A stretch of 64,000 bases of DNA from Bacteroidaceae bacterium (GCA_024688885.1 JAILDV010000067.1:1-64000); one strand, 5' to 3'. Counted from the first letter of the stretch, positions 35,076 to 44,958 are shown. The notes: generated by a model not told the origin, from the sequence alone. A program made the numbers and translations.

Positions 35076-38000
35076 ATGAACAGACAACGATTGAACTTCA
35101 ACATATTGATATGCAGATATCTCCTTGTACTCTTGTGTTTAGGACTGGGAGTAGGGAAGTTGTGGAGTGCAGATTATGTCATCTTTAGCAATGGACATTT
35201 TTTAGGGGTCAGTGAAGAAAGTATTGCGGATATTACTCTTTTTGACAATCAGACATGTGTATGGACATCAGAAGCTTCGGCTGGTGGTTCTGGCACATTC
35301 TCGATGACGGTGGATGGGACAACGTACTATTTGACATCAAGTTTGACAGCTTCTTCTAATTCGACGGATGCTGCCGAATTGTATCTTGATGCAACGGGAC
35401 GGCAATTAAGCACAGCCTCTGATGCCAACTATCTGCAATACAGTGAATCGGCTTGGAATGCTGACGGAACAGCTGCTGACAACTGTTATGGATTTGTTGG
35501 CGTTTATGGCATACAATGGGGGAAGCAAGGACAATATTACCTTGCAGATGGAGGTGGAAATTATGATAATGACAGCAACAAAAAATATCTGAATACCTCG
35601 AATACAACTCCGTTTTGCAAGTGGGCGATATTGAAGTACGATGCAGATTATAGCATGCTGATTCATATTCCGACAGGTCGATTTGTTTTGAGTAACACTC
35701 CTGCATCAAATGGGGATAAGGCGGTCCATACGGAAACTATAACCGCAGCCTTAGGAACCACAGCTTTATTTAAGATTATTCATCAAAATGGTGGAACGGG
35801 GTCGTTTAACATCATCCCTTATGGCGAGACTCGTAGTTTTAACTCGTTTGGAGGTGGAGGAAAAACAATCGGTTTGTGGAATGCGAGCGGTGATAAAGGT
35901 TCTCTATGGGATATTATTGATAGTGACTTGGAGAAGCCTGCTATCAGTTTTGACCCCTCAGGGAAGGTTCATATAACGTCAAGCATTACAGGTGCCGCTA
36001 TCTATTATACAGTCGTAGATACTCAAACAGGACAGATTCCCACTCCTTATTCAGACCCTCTCTCGAATAGTTATTCGACTCCTTTTGCGGCAACAGATGG
36101 AACATACATCAAAGCTATTGTTGTTGACCCTGTGACAAAATATTGTTCAGAGGTGGCGACAAAAATTTATATAAAATATGAAACCGCAGGGAAATATGTC
36201 ATCTATGACAATGGGCATTTCCTCAGCATATCGGGTGGAAATATCTCTACTAGTACGACTATTTTCACCGAAAGTACGTGCGTGTGGAGTAGCGATGCAG
36301 ATGGTTTCTTATCTATTGATGAAGGCGGAACCACTTATTATCTGGTTAATACATCAGGAACCTTATCGCTTTCAACAACTAAGCCTTTGTCAGGTTTCTT
36401 GTTTAATGAAGTGCAACTTTGTACCACATATAATGATGGAACCTATTCGGGCTATGTACAGTATAGTGGTGGCTCTTGGAACGCTAATGGTACAGCGCAT
36501 GTGAATGTACTTATGTATCAGAATGAGCATAAGTTTATACAATGGAAAAATAACACGAGTTATTATCTCGCCGTCTCAGGTAATAACTACCAATCAGGTA
36601 AACCTTATCTGAAAACATCAAGCATTACCCCTTATGAGCAATGGGTCTTCTTAAAAGAATATGACCCCACTTATACTTATATCATTAATATTTCAACGGG
36701 TCAGTTTGTTGTTGCACATACAAAAAATAATGAGAAGCAAGCTGTTCATTTGGAATCACCTTTAGATATCACGGCTAATGGAAGATTCCTGATTACGACC
36801 AACAACACTACCTATGCCATCATACCTAATGGAGCTGGTGGTGGTTTCAATTCATGGGGTGGTGCAGGAAATGATATTGGATTGTATGATTCGGGGAACT
36901 CTGGTTCCAGATGGAATATTCTTGAGGTCATTCTTCCAGCACCGATTATCACGATAGACGATCTTGGGCACGTCACCATTACTTCTGATGATGCTTCTGC
37001 TTCTTATTATTATACAACGGATGGAAGCTCGCCTTCCCAAGCAAGCACACTTTATACAGGTTCTTTTCAAGTGGCCAGTGGAACAACGGTCAAAGCCATA
37101 GCCGTACGCAATGGTTTTAATGATTCTCCCGTGGCTGAGCAGTTGTATGTGACAGCAACTTTAGCCCCTCCCACTATTACGATTGCGGAAGATGGAACTG
37201 TGACTATCACGCATATTCAGTCAGGAACGACCATTCGTTATACCACAGATGGCACAGAACCGAATTCCTCATCTGAGATATATAATGGTTCCTTTACTGT
37301 AGAATCAGGAAAGACAGTAAAGGCTTATGCCACAATGGATGATTATGAAGACTCTCCTGTAGCCAGCAAACGGAACGACTTCTATCAGATAACATCACTT
37401 AGCGAGATTACTATTGCGGATGGTTTTTACACTCTTAAAGCAGATGTCCCTGCTACATCAGTGACCGTACTTGAAAACTTTAGCGGTGTGCTGAATGGCA
37501 ATTACCATCAAATCACTGGAACACAGGACACCCCCTTATTTGGAACACTTACCGATGCTACTGTAAAGAATCTTTTCTTCGAGAACACGAATATTACGAG
37601 TGGTAACAATAGCGGCAATGCAGGTGCCATCGCGTGTGAAGCAAATGGCGCAACCCGTATTTATAACTGTGGTGTGCTCGACGGTAGTGTCACAGGAACT
37701 TCAAATGTGGGAGGTCTTGTTGGTCTGCTCGATGGCTCGGCTCGTGTCGTCAACTGCTTCAGTTTTGCCGACATCAACGGTGGCACCACGAAGGGAGGTA
37801 TTGTGGGAAATAATGCTTATGCCTCGAAAAATAATGACCTCAGGACAATGGTCATGAATTGTATGTTCTATGGTGATATTGCTGAAGGTGGTAGTATTTC
37901 GCCCATTTATGGAGGTCAGATGATAACCAATAAGGGTGGTACAGCGGCTGATGGAAGGGGGTTAAACAACTATAATTATTTCCGTTTCAATAAGGATTAT

Positions 38001-41000
38001 GTCACTTCCATCACGAACTACAACTGTGCTCTTGGTGCGCAAGACCGTTACCTGGAACATTTTGAGTTCTACCGATACATTCTTAACTCCAATCAAGAAT
38101 TGGCGGCATGGTACATCACAGGAAATGTCAGCGACAAGGAAATCATGGCTAAATGGGTGCTTGACAAAAGCATAGCACCTTATCCAATCCTGAAGAAGCA
38201 AGGTAAATACCCCTCAGTCATTAACCATGATGTTGAAAATGCTGAACCCATAGGAAATCCCGATACCGACTATAATCAAGGACGGAAATTAGGAGAATTG
38301 TCTGTCATCATCCAAATGGGCGATGGCGGTGCACAATTCGGTGCTCCAGCGGGTGCTTCCATCATAAAGAGTGATACCACTCTTGTCATCACAGACAAGG
38401 ATCCAGGTAACTTTGATTTCAACTATCGGAAAGTACAATTGCCTTATTATAATGAGGTTGGTACAAACAACTATACAGGTAACCGAGTGGTGACAGGATG
38501 GAAGATTGTATCCATCAGTGGCGGTACTCCTGGAACTTTTACGGGAAGTAAACTTAGCAATAGTCCTGATGATAATGCTGCCTATCATTACTATCCTGCT
38601 TACAACTTCGTGGATAGAAAATGCACCAATAAAGATTTGTATAGTGTCACAGGACGTGTGTTCAATCAGGGAGCCTATTGGGAGGTTCCTGATGGAGTGG
38701 AGAGCATTACGATAGAACCCTATTGGGGCAAGGCGGCATACCTCTCTGATGCCAATTATGATGTGGTGTATGAGGGATCTAATGCCACTCAGGTCGCTAT
38801 AACGGGCAATCGTCTTAATTCATATAAAGTTCAAACAGTCCATCATACGATGTCTGCAGCCATCAGTGCCTTGTCTTCCAATGCGACCCACACGGTCTAT
38901 GACTATGCTGTGGTGCTGATTGGCAACTACCATTGCTACAATGGTGATAATAGTTTTACGGGCAACAATTCTAATCCACTGACTGTTATGTCTGTCGATT
39001 TGGATAGCGATAATGAGCCAGATTGCAGCTTCTTCTATCAGCACTCAGCACGTCCTGTGGTATCTCCTCTGCGTTTTGATTTCCTCAACATTCCTGGTAT
39101 TGGTATGGCTCATAAACAGACGGGAGTCGAAAGCAACTTTGAACCAGGCATTTTCAGACCTATAGGGTGGTTTGAGATAACCAATACATGCCTTATTCAC
39201 TTCTCAGAATTTGAATATTCAGACACTGCTGGTGGAATTGGAAAGAAAATTCTTTCACCAACAATTCTGATGGGAGGAGTCTATGAACAGTTCGTCGGAT
39301 CACAGAATGATGCAGCGGGAAATATTCAGTTCTTGATGGTTGGTGGCAATGCATGGTTTAAGGAATTCAATAATGGCTGCCATCCCAATACAGATCGTGA
39401 TACTCCCAAGCGACCAATCATTGTGGCAGGAGGAGAGTTCAAGAAGTTCTATCTTTCGGGTGTTTATCGTCCTAACTGGGCAGGAAACAATGACAATGTT
39501 GTGTGTTATGTGGATGGCGGCAAGTTTGGAGAGATGGCAGGTGCTGGTATGCAGTTGATTAAAGGCGACGTGAAATGGTTCATTAATGGTGCCGACATCG
39601 ATGCGTTCTATGGCGGTGGAATCAATGAACTGAAGTCAATTCAAGGGAATATAGATGTCACTATCAGCAACAGCCATGTCAATTTGTATTGTGGTGGACC
39701 GAAGTTTGGAACGATGAGTACAGGTAAGACTGTCACGACAACAGCTAGCAATTGTAAGTTTGGTGATTTCTTTGGTGCAGGCTATGGTGGTACTTCTATC
39801 AACCGTGTAGGTTACCAAGACGAAACATACAGTTCTACCAATAATAAACCCGCGTCGGAATGGAATGGATGGGTGGATACGTATTATAAGCGCAAATATA
39901 CAAATGAAGGTATTGCCATTGGTTTTGACTACGAATATCTGTTCTTTTCTGGAGGCAAAGACAAAAATAAAGTGGCTCGCTTCTACATCAATTATGCCTC
40001 CCTCTCACTGGCTGCGACACGAAACGTCGTTTCCAACCTTACGGGGTGCAAGATGACGAACTTCTATGGAGGTGGAAACCTGGGTTTCGTCAATGGCGAT
40101 ATCACTTCCACACTGACCAACTGCGAGGTCACGGAGAATGTTTATGGAGCAGGATTCTCATCTTCTGCACCAACAACTATGGTGATGAACAAGACGAACA
40201 GTAATGGAGCGGTCGCTTTCGAGGTGGCACCTTCTTATGATAATGAGGCAGGTGTTTTCAACGACGAGCAAGTAAAGTACCCTCAGGAAGTGGAATATAC
40301 GTGGAAACATGCCAACAGCGTCAGTGAAAATAATGAGTTTGAGGAGAGTGGTGGACATCATTATATCCTCACGACAGTCAATATGAACAACCTCGGTACA
40401 GTCAGTGGCAATGTCACGCTCAACATCGTAGGCTCGACGACTGTGCATGGTGATGTGTATGGCGGAGGTGCATTGGCAAGTTCCAACACCGATTATTATA
40501 AAGATTCAAGTCCTGTGCTCACCACATCAACCAAGGTCAACCTTTTAGGTGGCACCATCGAGGGTGACGTCTATGGCGGTGGATTAGGCAGATTTGCTAA
40601 GGATGCAGTGGCGGCTGACCCCGAGAAGGGCATTGAGGCAGAAGAGGCAGTTGAGGCTGTGGCAGCCTTAGTGGGTAACACAAAGGTGAACCTGAACGGA
40701 TTGGAGGCAGGTGATTATGTGGAAACTGTTCACAAGGACTGGGTGGTGCCTGTGAAGAATGATGAGGACGTGATACAATATTATGCGCTTAAGAGCGGTG
40801 ATGATGTGAAGGGGTGTATGGTCAACCGCATCTTTGGCTGCAACAATATCAATGGCACGCCGAAGGGAACGGCAAGGGTGCATGTGTTCCAGACACAGGG
40901 CGATGCCACTCATGTGCGAACAGAGTCGGGCAAGGTGGATAGTGCAACGGGCAGTGACCATTCCTACGAGGTGGAGGCTGTCTATGGCGGTGGCAACCTG

Positions 41001-42266
41001 TCAGCCTATGAACCCACCAATGCTTTGTCGTCAGACGAAGATACAAAAGCCACTTCCCATACAGATGTCATCATCGAGGGTTGTGACTATTCCAGCATCC
41101 GTCAGGTGTATGGTGGTGGCAACGCGGCTTCCACACCCGCCACGAGCGTGACCATCAATGGTGCGTATGAGATTGAGGAAGTGTTTGGCGGTGGCAACGG
41201 CAAAGACCGCATCGTGGTGAACGGGGTGCAACGGGATAATCCAGGAGCCAATGTGGGTTTCTATGAATATGCGGATGATGCCCCAAATGCACAGACACCT
41301 GAAGATAGGGCTGCGAATTACCAATATGGTTCGGGGCAGGCTGCTGTCAACATCTTTGGCGGAAATATTCATCGTGTGTTTGGTGGGTCGAACACTAAGG
41401 GTAATGTACGAAAGACGGCGGTGACAATGTTGGAGGAACAGAATGAATGTTTCTGTGTGGATGAGGCATACGGTGGTGGCAAGAGTGCGCCGATGGATGC
41501 CGAGGCGAAATTGTTGATGGCTTGCATTCCTGGTTTGAAGGCTGCCTATGGTGGTGCCGAGGCGGCTGACATTCAAGGCAACGTGACGCTCAACATCACC
41601 AATGGCTCTTTCGACCGTGTGTTTGGTGGCAACAACAAGAGCGGCACCATCAATGGTTCCATTACGTTGAACATTGAGGAGACAGGCTGTAGGCCAGTCA
41701 TCATCGGTGAACTGTATGGTGGCGGCAACGAGGCGGCTTACTCTATCTATGGCTATAAGACTGTGAACAAAGGTACAGAAGAGTCGCCAGAATACGTTGT
41801 GCTGCCTCGCGAAAGTGCAGAAGACGACGGTACAGGACCTGCTACGCCCTATGCCGACCCTCAGGTGAATATCAAGTCATTCACCCGTATCGGTACTGTG
41901 TATGGTGGCGGTTTGGGTGTCACGGCCACAATGGTGGGCAACCCGCATGTGAACATCAACCAGGTGTATGGAAAGCAGTACGACAGCGAGGGCGAGGGAA
42001 AGAAGTTCAATGTCAGAGCCACCACGTTGGGCACCATCGGCAATGTGTTCGGTGGTGGCAACCAGGCTGATGTGAAGGGTGACACCTATGTGAACATTGG
42101 CACGGAGAGCAAAATAGACTTTGCGACGGCAGATACTTATATGAATGAGATAGAGCCGCGTAAGAATGTCAGTGTGGAGGGTGCCAATATCACGGGCGAT
42201 GTGTTTGGTGGTGGCAACAAAGCCAAGGTGTGGGGCAATACGCACGTGAACATCGGAAAGGATTGA
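35076..42266 (+). CDS. second giant secreted YGGG-repeat protein (2396 residues), no sorting domain
   Basis: Starts 39 bp after the first giant. The signal peptide ends near residue 32 (LWSA|DYV). Residues about 33-375 and 380-690 are two copies of one module (DYVIFSNGHFLGV ... VYVIYDNGHFLSI type; CVWTSEAS / CVWSSDAD; GGGFNSWGG). Two chitobiase-C-like repeats follow (YYYTTDGSSPS, IRYTTDGTEPNSSS, about 630-765). A GLUG-like stretch lies near 810-910 (GVLNGNYHQITG ... GGLVGLLDG). YGGG repeats fill about 1500-2396. It ends within a repeat (NTHVNIGKD), with no T9SS domain or transmembrane anchor. It may be truncated, be held by partners, or leave by another route. Confidence 0.78.
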   Translation: MNRQRLNFNILICRYLLVLLCLGLGVGKLWSADYVIFSNGHFLGVSEESIADITLFDNQTCVWTSEASAGGSGTFSMTVDGTTYYLTSSLTASSNSTDAAELYLDATGRQLSTASDANYLQYSESAWNADGTAADNCYGFVGVYGIQWGKQGQYYLADGGGNYDNDSNKKYLNTSNTTPFCKWAILKYDADYSMLIHIPTGRFVLSNTPASNGDKAVHTETITAALGTTALFKIIHQNGGTGSFNIIPYGETRSFNSFGGGGKTIGLWNASGDKGSLWDIIDSDLEKPAISFDPSGKVHITSSITGAAIYYTVVDTQTGQIPTPYSDPLSNSYSTPFAATDGTYIKAIVVDPVTKYCSEVATKIYIKYETAGKYVIYDNGHFLSISGGNISTSTTIFTESTCVWSSDADGFLSIDEGGTTYYLVNTSGTLSLSTTKPLSGFLFNEVQLCTTYNDGTYSGYVQYSGGSWNANGTAHVNVLMYQNEHKFIQWKNNTSYYLAVSGNNYQSGKPYLKTSSITPYEQWVFLKEYDPTYTYIINISTGQFVVAHTKNNEKQAVHLESPLDITANGRFLITTNNTTYAIIPNGAGGGFNSWGGAGNDIGLYDSGNSGSRWNILEVILPAPIITIDDLGHVTITSDDASASYYYTTDGSSPSQASTLYTGSFQVASGTTVKAIAVRNGFNDSPVAEQLYVTATLAPPTITIAEDGTVTITHIQSGTTIRYTTDGTEPNSSSEIYNGSFTVESGKTVKAYATMDDYEDSPVASKRNDFYQITSLSEITIADGFYTLKADVPATSVTVLENFSGVLNGNYHQITGTQDTPLFGTLTDATVKNLFFENTNITSGNNSGNAGAIACEANGATRIYNCGVLDGSVTGTSNVGGLVGLLDGSARVVNCFSFADINGGTTKGGIVGNNAYASKNNDLRTMVMNCMFYGDIAEGGSISPIYGGQMITNKGGTAADGRGLNNYNYFRFNKDYVTSITNYNCALGAQDRYLEHFEFYRYILNSNQELAAWYITGNVSDKEIMAKWVLDKSIAPYPILKKQGKYPSVINHDVENAEPIGNPDTDYNQGRKLGELSVIIQMGDGGAQFGAPAGASIIKSDTTLVITDKDPGNFDFNYRKVQLPYYNEVGTNNYTGNRVVTGWKIVSISGGTPGTFTGSKLSNSPDDNAAYHYYPAYNFVDRKCTNKDLYSVTGRVFNQGAYWEVPDGVESITIEPYWGKAAYLSDANYDVVYEGSNATQVAITGNRLNSYKVQTVHHTMSAAISALSSNATHTVYDYAVVLIGNYHCYNGDNSFTGNNSNPLTVMSVDLDSDNEPDCSFFYQHSARPVVSPLRFDFLNIPGIGMAHKQTGVESNFEPGIFRPIGWFEITNTCLIHFSEFEYSDTAGGIGKKILSPTILMGGVYEQFVGSQNDAAGNIQFLMVGGNAWFKEFNNGCHPNTDRDTPKRPIIVAGGEFKKFYLSGVYRPNWAGNNDNVVCYVDGGKFGEMAGAGMQLIKGDVKWFINGADIDAFYGGGINELKSIQGNIDVTISNSHVNLYCGGPKFGTMSTGKTVTTTASNCKFGDFFGAGYGGTSINRVGYQDETYSSTNNKPASEWNGWVDTYYKRKYTNEGIAIGFDYEYLFFSGGKDKNKVARFYINYASLSLAATRNVVSNLTGCKMTNFYGGGNLGFVNGDITSTLTNCEVTENVYGAGFSSSAPTTMVMNKTNSNGAVAFEVAPSYDNEAGVFNDEQVKYPQEVEYTWKHANSVSENNEFEESGGHHYILTTVNMNNLGTVSGNVTLNIVGSTTVHGDVYGGGALASSNTDYYKDSSPVLTTSTKVNLLGGTIEGDVYGGGLGRFAKDAVAADPEKGIEAEEAVEAVAALVGNTKVNLNGLEAGDYVETVHKDWVVPVKNDEDVIQYYALKSGDDVKGCMVNRIFGCNNINGTPKGTARVHVFQTQGDATHVRTESGKVDSATGSDHSYEVEAVYGGGNLSAYEPTNALSSDEDTKATSHTDVIIEGCDYSSIRQVYGGGNAASTPATSVTINGAYEIEEVFGGGNGKDRIVVNGVQRDNPGANVGFYEYADDAPNAQTPEDRAANYQYGSGQAAVNIFGGNIHRVFGGSNTKGNVRKTAVTMLEEQNECFCVDEAYGGGKSAPMDAEAKLLMACIPGLKAAYGGAEAADIQGNVTLNITNGSFDRVFGGNNKSGTINGSITLNIEETGCRPVIIGELYGGGNEAAYSIYGYKTVNKGTEESPEYVVLPRESAEDDGTGPATPYADPQVNIKSFTRIGTVYGGGLGVTATMVGNPHVNINQVYGKQYDSEGEGKKFNVRATTLGTIGNVFGGGNQADVKGDTYVNIGTESKIDFATADTYMNEIEPRKNVSVEGANITGDVFGGGNKAKVWGNTHVNIGKD

Positions 42267-42312
42267 GAGGTTTTAGAGTTGTGAGGGTTGGACATTTTAC
42301 ATCTTAGGCATT

Positions 42313-43086
42313 GTGAAACTTAGATTTCTCATTTTTCACTTTTCATTTTTCATTTGCCTTGCTGCGATGGCACAGCAAGGCGACTTTCCTTATCCCGACA
42401 TCCCCGATGAGGTGGAGGAGCCAGAAGCGCGCATGGCATATATGCTGGAGCATTTCTGGCAGGATTACTCGTTTGCTGACAGCACAGCGATGAACCGTGA
42501 GGTGGGGGAGCAGGGAATGGTGGATTTCCTCAATCTGATGCAGCATGCTGACTCAGTGGCAACGATGCGAGGGGCGAGTGTCCTGTCTGATTCGTTGGTG
42601 TCGTACCCTTCTGCCATGTCTTTTTTTGAAGGGCTGATGGAGCGTTATTTGGGTGACTCTGATTCCCCCTTGTATAGTGATGAGGTGTATGCCTGTCTTT
42701 TGTGTGCCTTACCTGAAACGCCTCAGCGTGTTTGGCTATTGGAGCAATTGGCGAAGAATCGGGTGGGGAGTCGTGCAGCAGACGTTCTTTTGACTGCTTC
42801 TGATGGGAAGCGGACACGTCTTTACAACGTGAAAGCAGAGCAGACACTACTCATTTTTTTTGACCCCGATTGCCGACGTTGTCAACGTCTGGATGCTCAG
42901 TTGGAGCAAGAACCGCTCATTGTACAAAATCCCCATTTGCAGGTGGTTCGCAAGGATGTGAACGATTTGAACGGGGAGTATTATGTGCCCCACACGCCAG
43001 CCCTCTATCTTTTGGATGAAAAGAAGCGTGTGGTGCTGAAAGAAACGAATCTACAGACTTTATTACAGAGGCTTCAAGAGTTCTAA
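42313..43086 (+). CDS. DUF5106/thioredoxin-like exported protein
   Basis: A 257-residue exported protein starting at GTG 42313. The signal peptide (ending ICLAAMAQ, near residue 21) is largely encoded by four tandem heptamers (42330-42357). Residues about 25-150 are helical and match DUF5106 (MAYMLEHFWQDYSFAD, SPLYSDEVY). From about 160 a thioredoxin fold appears: LLIFFDPDCRRCQRLDAQL holds the C-x-x-C pair, and VPHTPALYLLD the cis-Pro region. Such proteins are found in Bacteroidetes near envelope and redox functions. Here it would help disulfide or redox chemistry in the periplasm, perhaps for the giant proteins; this link is inference. A large hairpin follows the stop. Confidence 0.78.
   Translation: MKLRFLIFHFSFFICLAAMAQQGDFPYPDIPDEVEEPEARMAYMLEHFWQDYSFADSTAMNREVGEQGMVDFLNLMQHADSVATMRGASVLSDSLVSYPSAMSFFEGLMERYLGDSDSPLYSDEVYACLLCALPETPQRVWLLEQLAKNRVGSRAADVLLTASDGKRTRLYNVKAEQTLLIFFDPDCRRCQRLDAQLEQEPLIVQNPHLQVVRKDVNDLNGEYYVPHTPALYLLDEKKRVVLKETNLQTLLQRLQEF
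42330..42357 (+). repeat. four tandem heptamers inside a signal-peptide coding region
   Basis: CATTTTT, CACTTTT, CATTTTT, CATTTGC in direct succession. Because seven is not a multiple of three, the repeat is read in all three phases and gives the hydrophobic run LIFHFSFFIC of the DUF5106 protein's signal peptide. The same words occur in nearby intergenic heptamer arrays. Confidence 0.8.
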
Positions 43087-43107
43087 CCCTCCGCCTCTTT
43101 TTCCTCT

Positions 43108-43206
43108 CTTCCACAGCCTCCGAATCGACATCGTCGATGTCGGTTTGCCGATGTCGTCGATGTCGATGAACCGATGTCGACGATGTCGATTTTGTGGTTG
43201 TGGAAG
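43108..43206 (+). repeat. 99-bp hairpin with GATGTC repeats
   Basis: Arms 43108-43143 and 43171-43206 pair at about 30 of 36 positions (outer CTTCCACA/TGTGGAAG, inner AATCGACATCGTCG). The loop and arms contain repeated CGATGTCG/GATGTCGTC words, so the palindrome is built partly of a simple repeat. It lies 22 bp after the DUF5106 gene and could end the long fimbrial transcript. No T-run follows directly. Confidence 0.75.
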
Positions 43207-43373
43207 CGCCCCAATTGGGTTTGTTCAGGAAAGGTGGTGGAGGGAGTGGAAGAAAGGGATAGAAACAATAAGAATGGAGAGAAATTTGGTCATTCCAGTA
43301 AAAGCCCTTACCGTTCAATTTCATTCGAAAGTACTCACGTTCGGTAATAAAAGTGAAAAATATAGTTTTTCCC

Positions 43374-43404
43374 TTTGTATTGTGCTCACTTAATCGTACC
43401 TTTG
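43374..43404 (+). promoter_or_regulatory. metK promoter
   Basis: TTTG (43374-43377) and TACCTTTG (43397-43404) with a 19-bp spacer, a full Bacteroidetes promoter. It gives metK a leader of almost 200 nt. Confidence 0.75.
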
Positions 43405-43605
43405 CAGCCGAAATAAAATGTGGATAGATTTGGGCTGCTTGCAACCACAGAAAAAAATGCTAAAACGACAATGTGAGTCTCCTGTTTGTGGACAAAAGAT
43501 TGTCAGTGCATCTTCTCCCATTTCTTTCCCATTTCAATTGTTCATGCGTTACTTGTAAGCCGCATGGTAAATAGTAAATTGTAAATGGTTAAATTGTCAA
43601 TGACT
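43405..43605 (+). promoter_or_regulatory. structured metK leader, possible SAM-responsive RNA
   Basis: The leader contains GGGCTGCTTGCAACCACAG followed by AAAAAAATGCTAAAACGAC (43432-43469). The order GCAACC ... TGCTAA recalls the conserved core of SAM-I-type riboswitches (GGCAACC ... GGUGCUAA), and the gene downstream makes SAM. Possible stems: CCACA/TGTGG (43445-43449 with 43487-43491) and GACAAT/ATTGTC around them. The last 45 nt before the start are AT-rich heptamer-like words (AGTAAAT, TGTAAAT). The match is partial, so this is a candidate only. Confidence 0.45.
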
Positions 43606-44955
43606 ATGGGTTATTTATTTACATCTGAATCAGTGTCGGAGGGACATCCCGACAAAGTGGCTGACCAAATCAGCGATGCAGTGTTGGACAATCTGCTGGC
43701 ATACGATCCCGAATCGAAGGTAGCATGTGAGACGTTGGTCACGACAGGACAGGTCGTGGTGGCTGGCGAAGTGAAGAGCAATGCATACGTTGATCTTCAA
43801 GAGATAGCGCGTGAAACCATCAACCGAATCGGTTACACGAAATCAGCGTATAAGTTTGACGGTGAAAGTTGTGGCGTACTGAATGCCATCCATGAGCAGA
43901 GTGGTGACATCAATCGTGGTGTGGAGCGTGAAGACCCTGACGAACAGGGTGCTGGCGACCAAGGCATGATGTTTGGCTATGCCACCAACGAGACGGAGAA
44001 CTGCATGCCATTGTCGCTCGACCTTTCCCACCGCATCTTGCGGGTGCTGGCTGACATCCGTCGAGAGGGTAAGGTGATGACCTACACTCGTCCCAACGGC
44101 AAGGAGGTGACTTATCTGCGACCTGATGCCAAGAGCCAAGTGACGATTGAGTATGGTGAAGATGGTAAACCGCTGCGTGTCCACACGATTGTGGTGAGCA
44201 CCCAGCACGATGAGTTTGTGGGAGTGGACAACGGGCAACAGACCACGGAAAACGGACTGTGGGCTAAGACACAGGAAGAGGCAGACAAGATGATGTTGGA
44301 ACGCATCAGGGAGGATGTCATCCACATCTTGATTCCACGGGTGATTGCAGAGATAGGTGATGAAAAGATAAGCGAACTTTTCAAGGAGGACATCACTTAT
44401 CATGTCAACCCGACGGGAAAGTTTGTGATTGGCGGTCCTCATGGTGATACAGGCTTGACGGGACGCAAGATTATCGTCGATACCTATGGTGGCAAGGGTG
44501 CCCACGGTGGTGGTGCCTTCTCGGGTAAAGACCCCAGCAAGGTCGATCGCTCGGCGGCATACGCAGCGCGTCACATTGCCAAGAACCTCGTGGTGGCAGG
44601 TGTGGCGGACGAGATGCTGGTGCAGTTGAGTTATGCCATTGGTGTGGCAAAGCCCGTGAGCATCTATGTGAACACGTACGGTACCGCTAAGGTGGCGCTC
44701 TCCGATGGTGAGATCGCCCAAAAGATTGACAAACTCTTCGACTTGCGCCCTAAGGCTATCGAACGGCGTTTCGATTTGCGTAAACCTATCTACCAGGAGA
44801 CAGCTTCTTATGGACATTTCGGAAGAAAGACAGAAAAGGTGGTGAAGAAATTCACCAATCGCTATCAGGGTGATAAGGAGATAGAAGTGACGCTGTTCCC
44901 GTGGGAAGAGACCGAAAAATATCAGGAAAAGATTAAGAGAGAGTTTGGAGTGTAG
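43606..44955 (+). CDS. metK: S-adenosylmethionine synthase
   Basis: Makes SAM from methionine and ATP in the cytoplasm. The start at 43606 gives [21 protein letters not shown], the family N-terminus; ATGs at 43585 and 43600 are in frame. Signature [12 protein letters not shown] (about residue 120) binds ATP, and the P-loop-like [19 protein letters not shown] (about 310) is intact. About 449 residues, slightly longer than the usual 430 in the order; the extra residues lie near [25 protein letters not shown], where TY.RP is duplicated. It has its own promoter and a long leader. Three bp separate it from the DUF4271 gene. Confidence 0.96.
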   Translation: MGYLFTSESVSEGHPDKVADQISDAVLDNLLAYDPESKVACETLVTTGQVVVAGEVKSNAYVDLQEIARETINRIGYTKSAYKFDGESCGVLNAIHEQSGDINRGVEREDPDEQGAGDQGMMFGYATNETENCMPLSLDLSHRILRVLADIRREGKVMTYTRPNGKEVTYLRPDAKSQVTIEYGEDGKPLRVHTIVVSTQHDEFVGVDNGQQTTENGLWAKTQEEADKMMLERIREDVIHILIPRVIAEIGDEKISELFKEDITYHVNPTGKFVIGGPHGDTGLTGRKIIVDTYGGKGAHGGGAFSGKDPSKVDRSAAYAARHIAKNLVVAGVADEMLVQLSYAIGVAKPVSIYVNTYGTAKVALSDGEIAQKIDKLFDLRPKAIERRFDLRKPIYQETASYGHFGRKTEKVVKKFTNRYQGDKEIEVTLFPWEETEKYQEKIKREFGV

Positions 44956-44958
44956 GAA

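Noticed and set aside
43145-43393. 82-codon frame between the DUF5106 gene and metK
   Set aside because: It reads through the GATGTC hairpin, giving an Arg/Cys-rich artefact, and runs across the metK -33 box.
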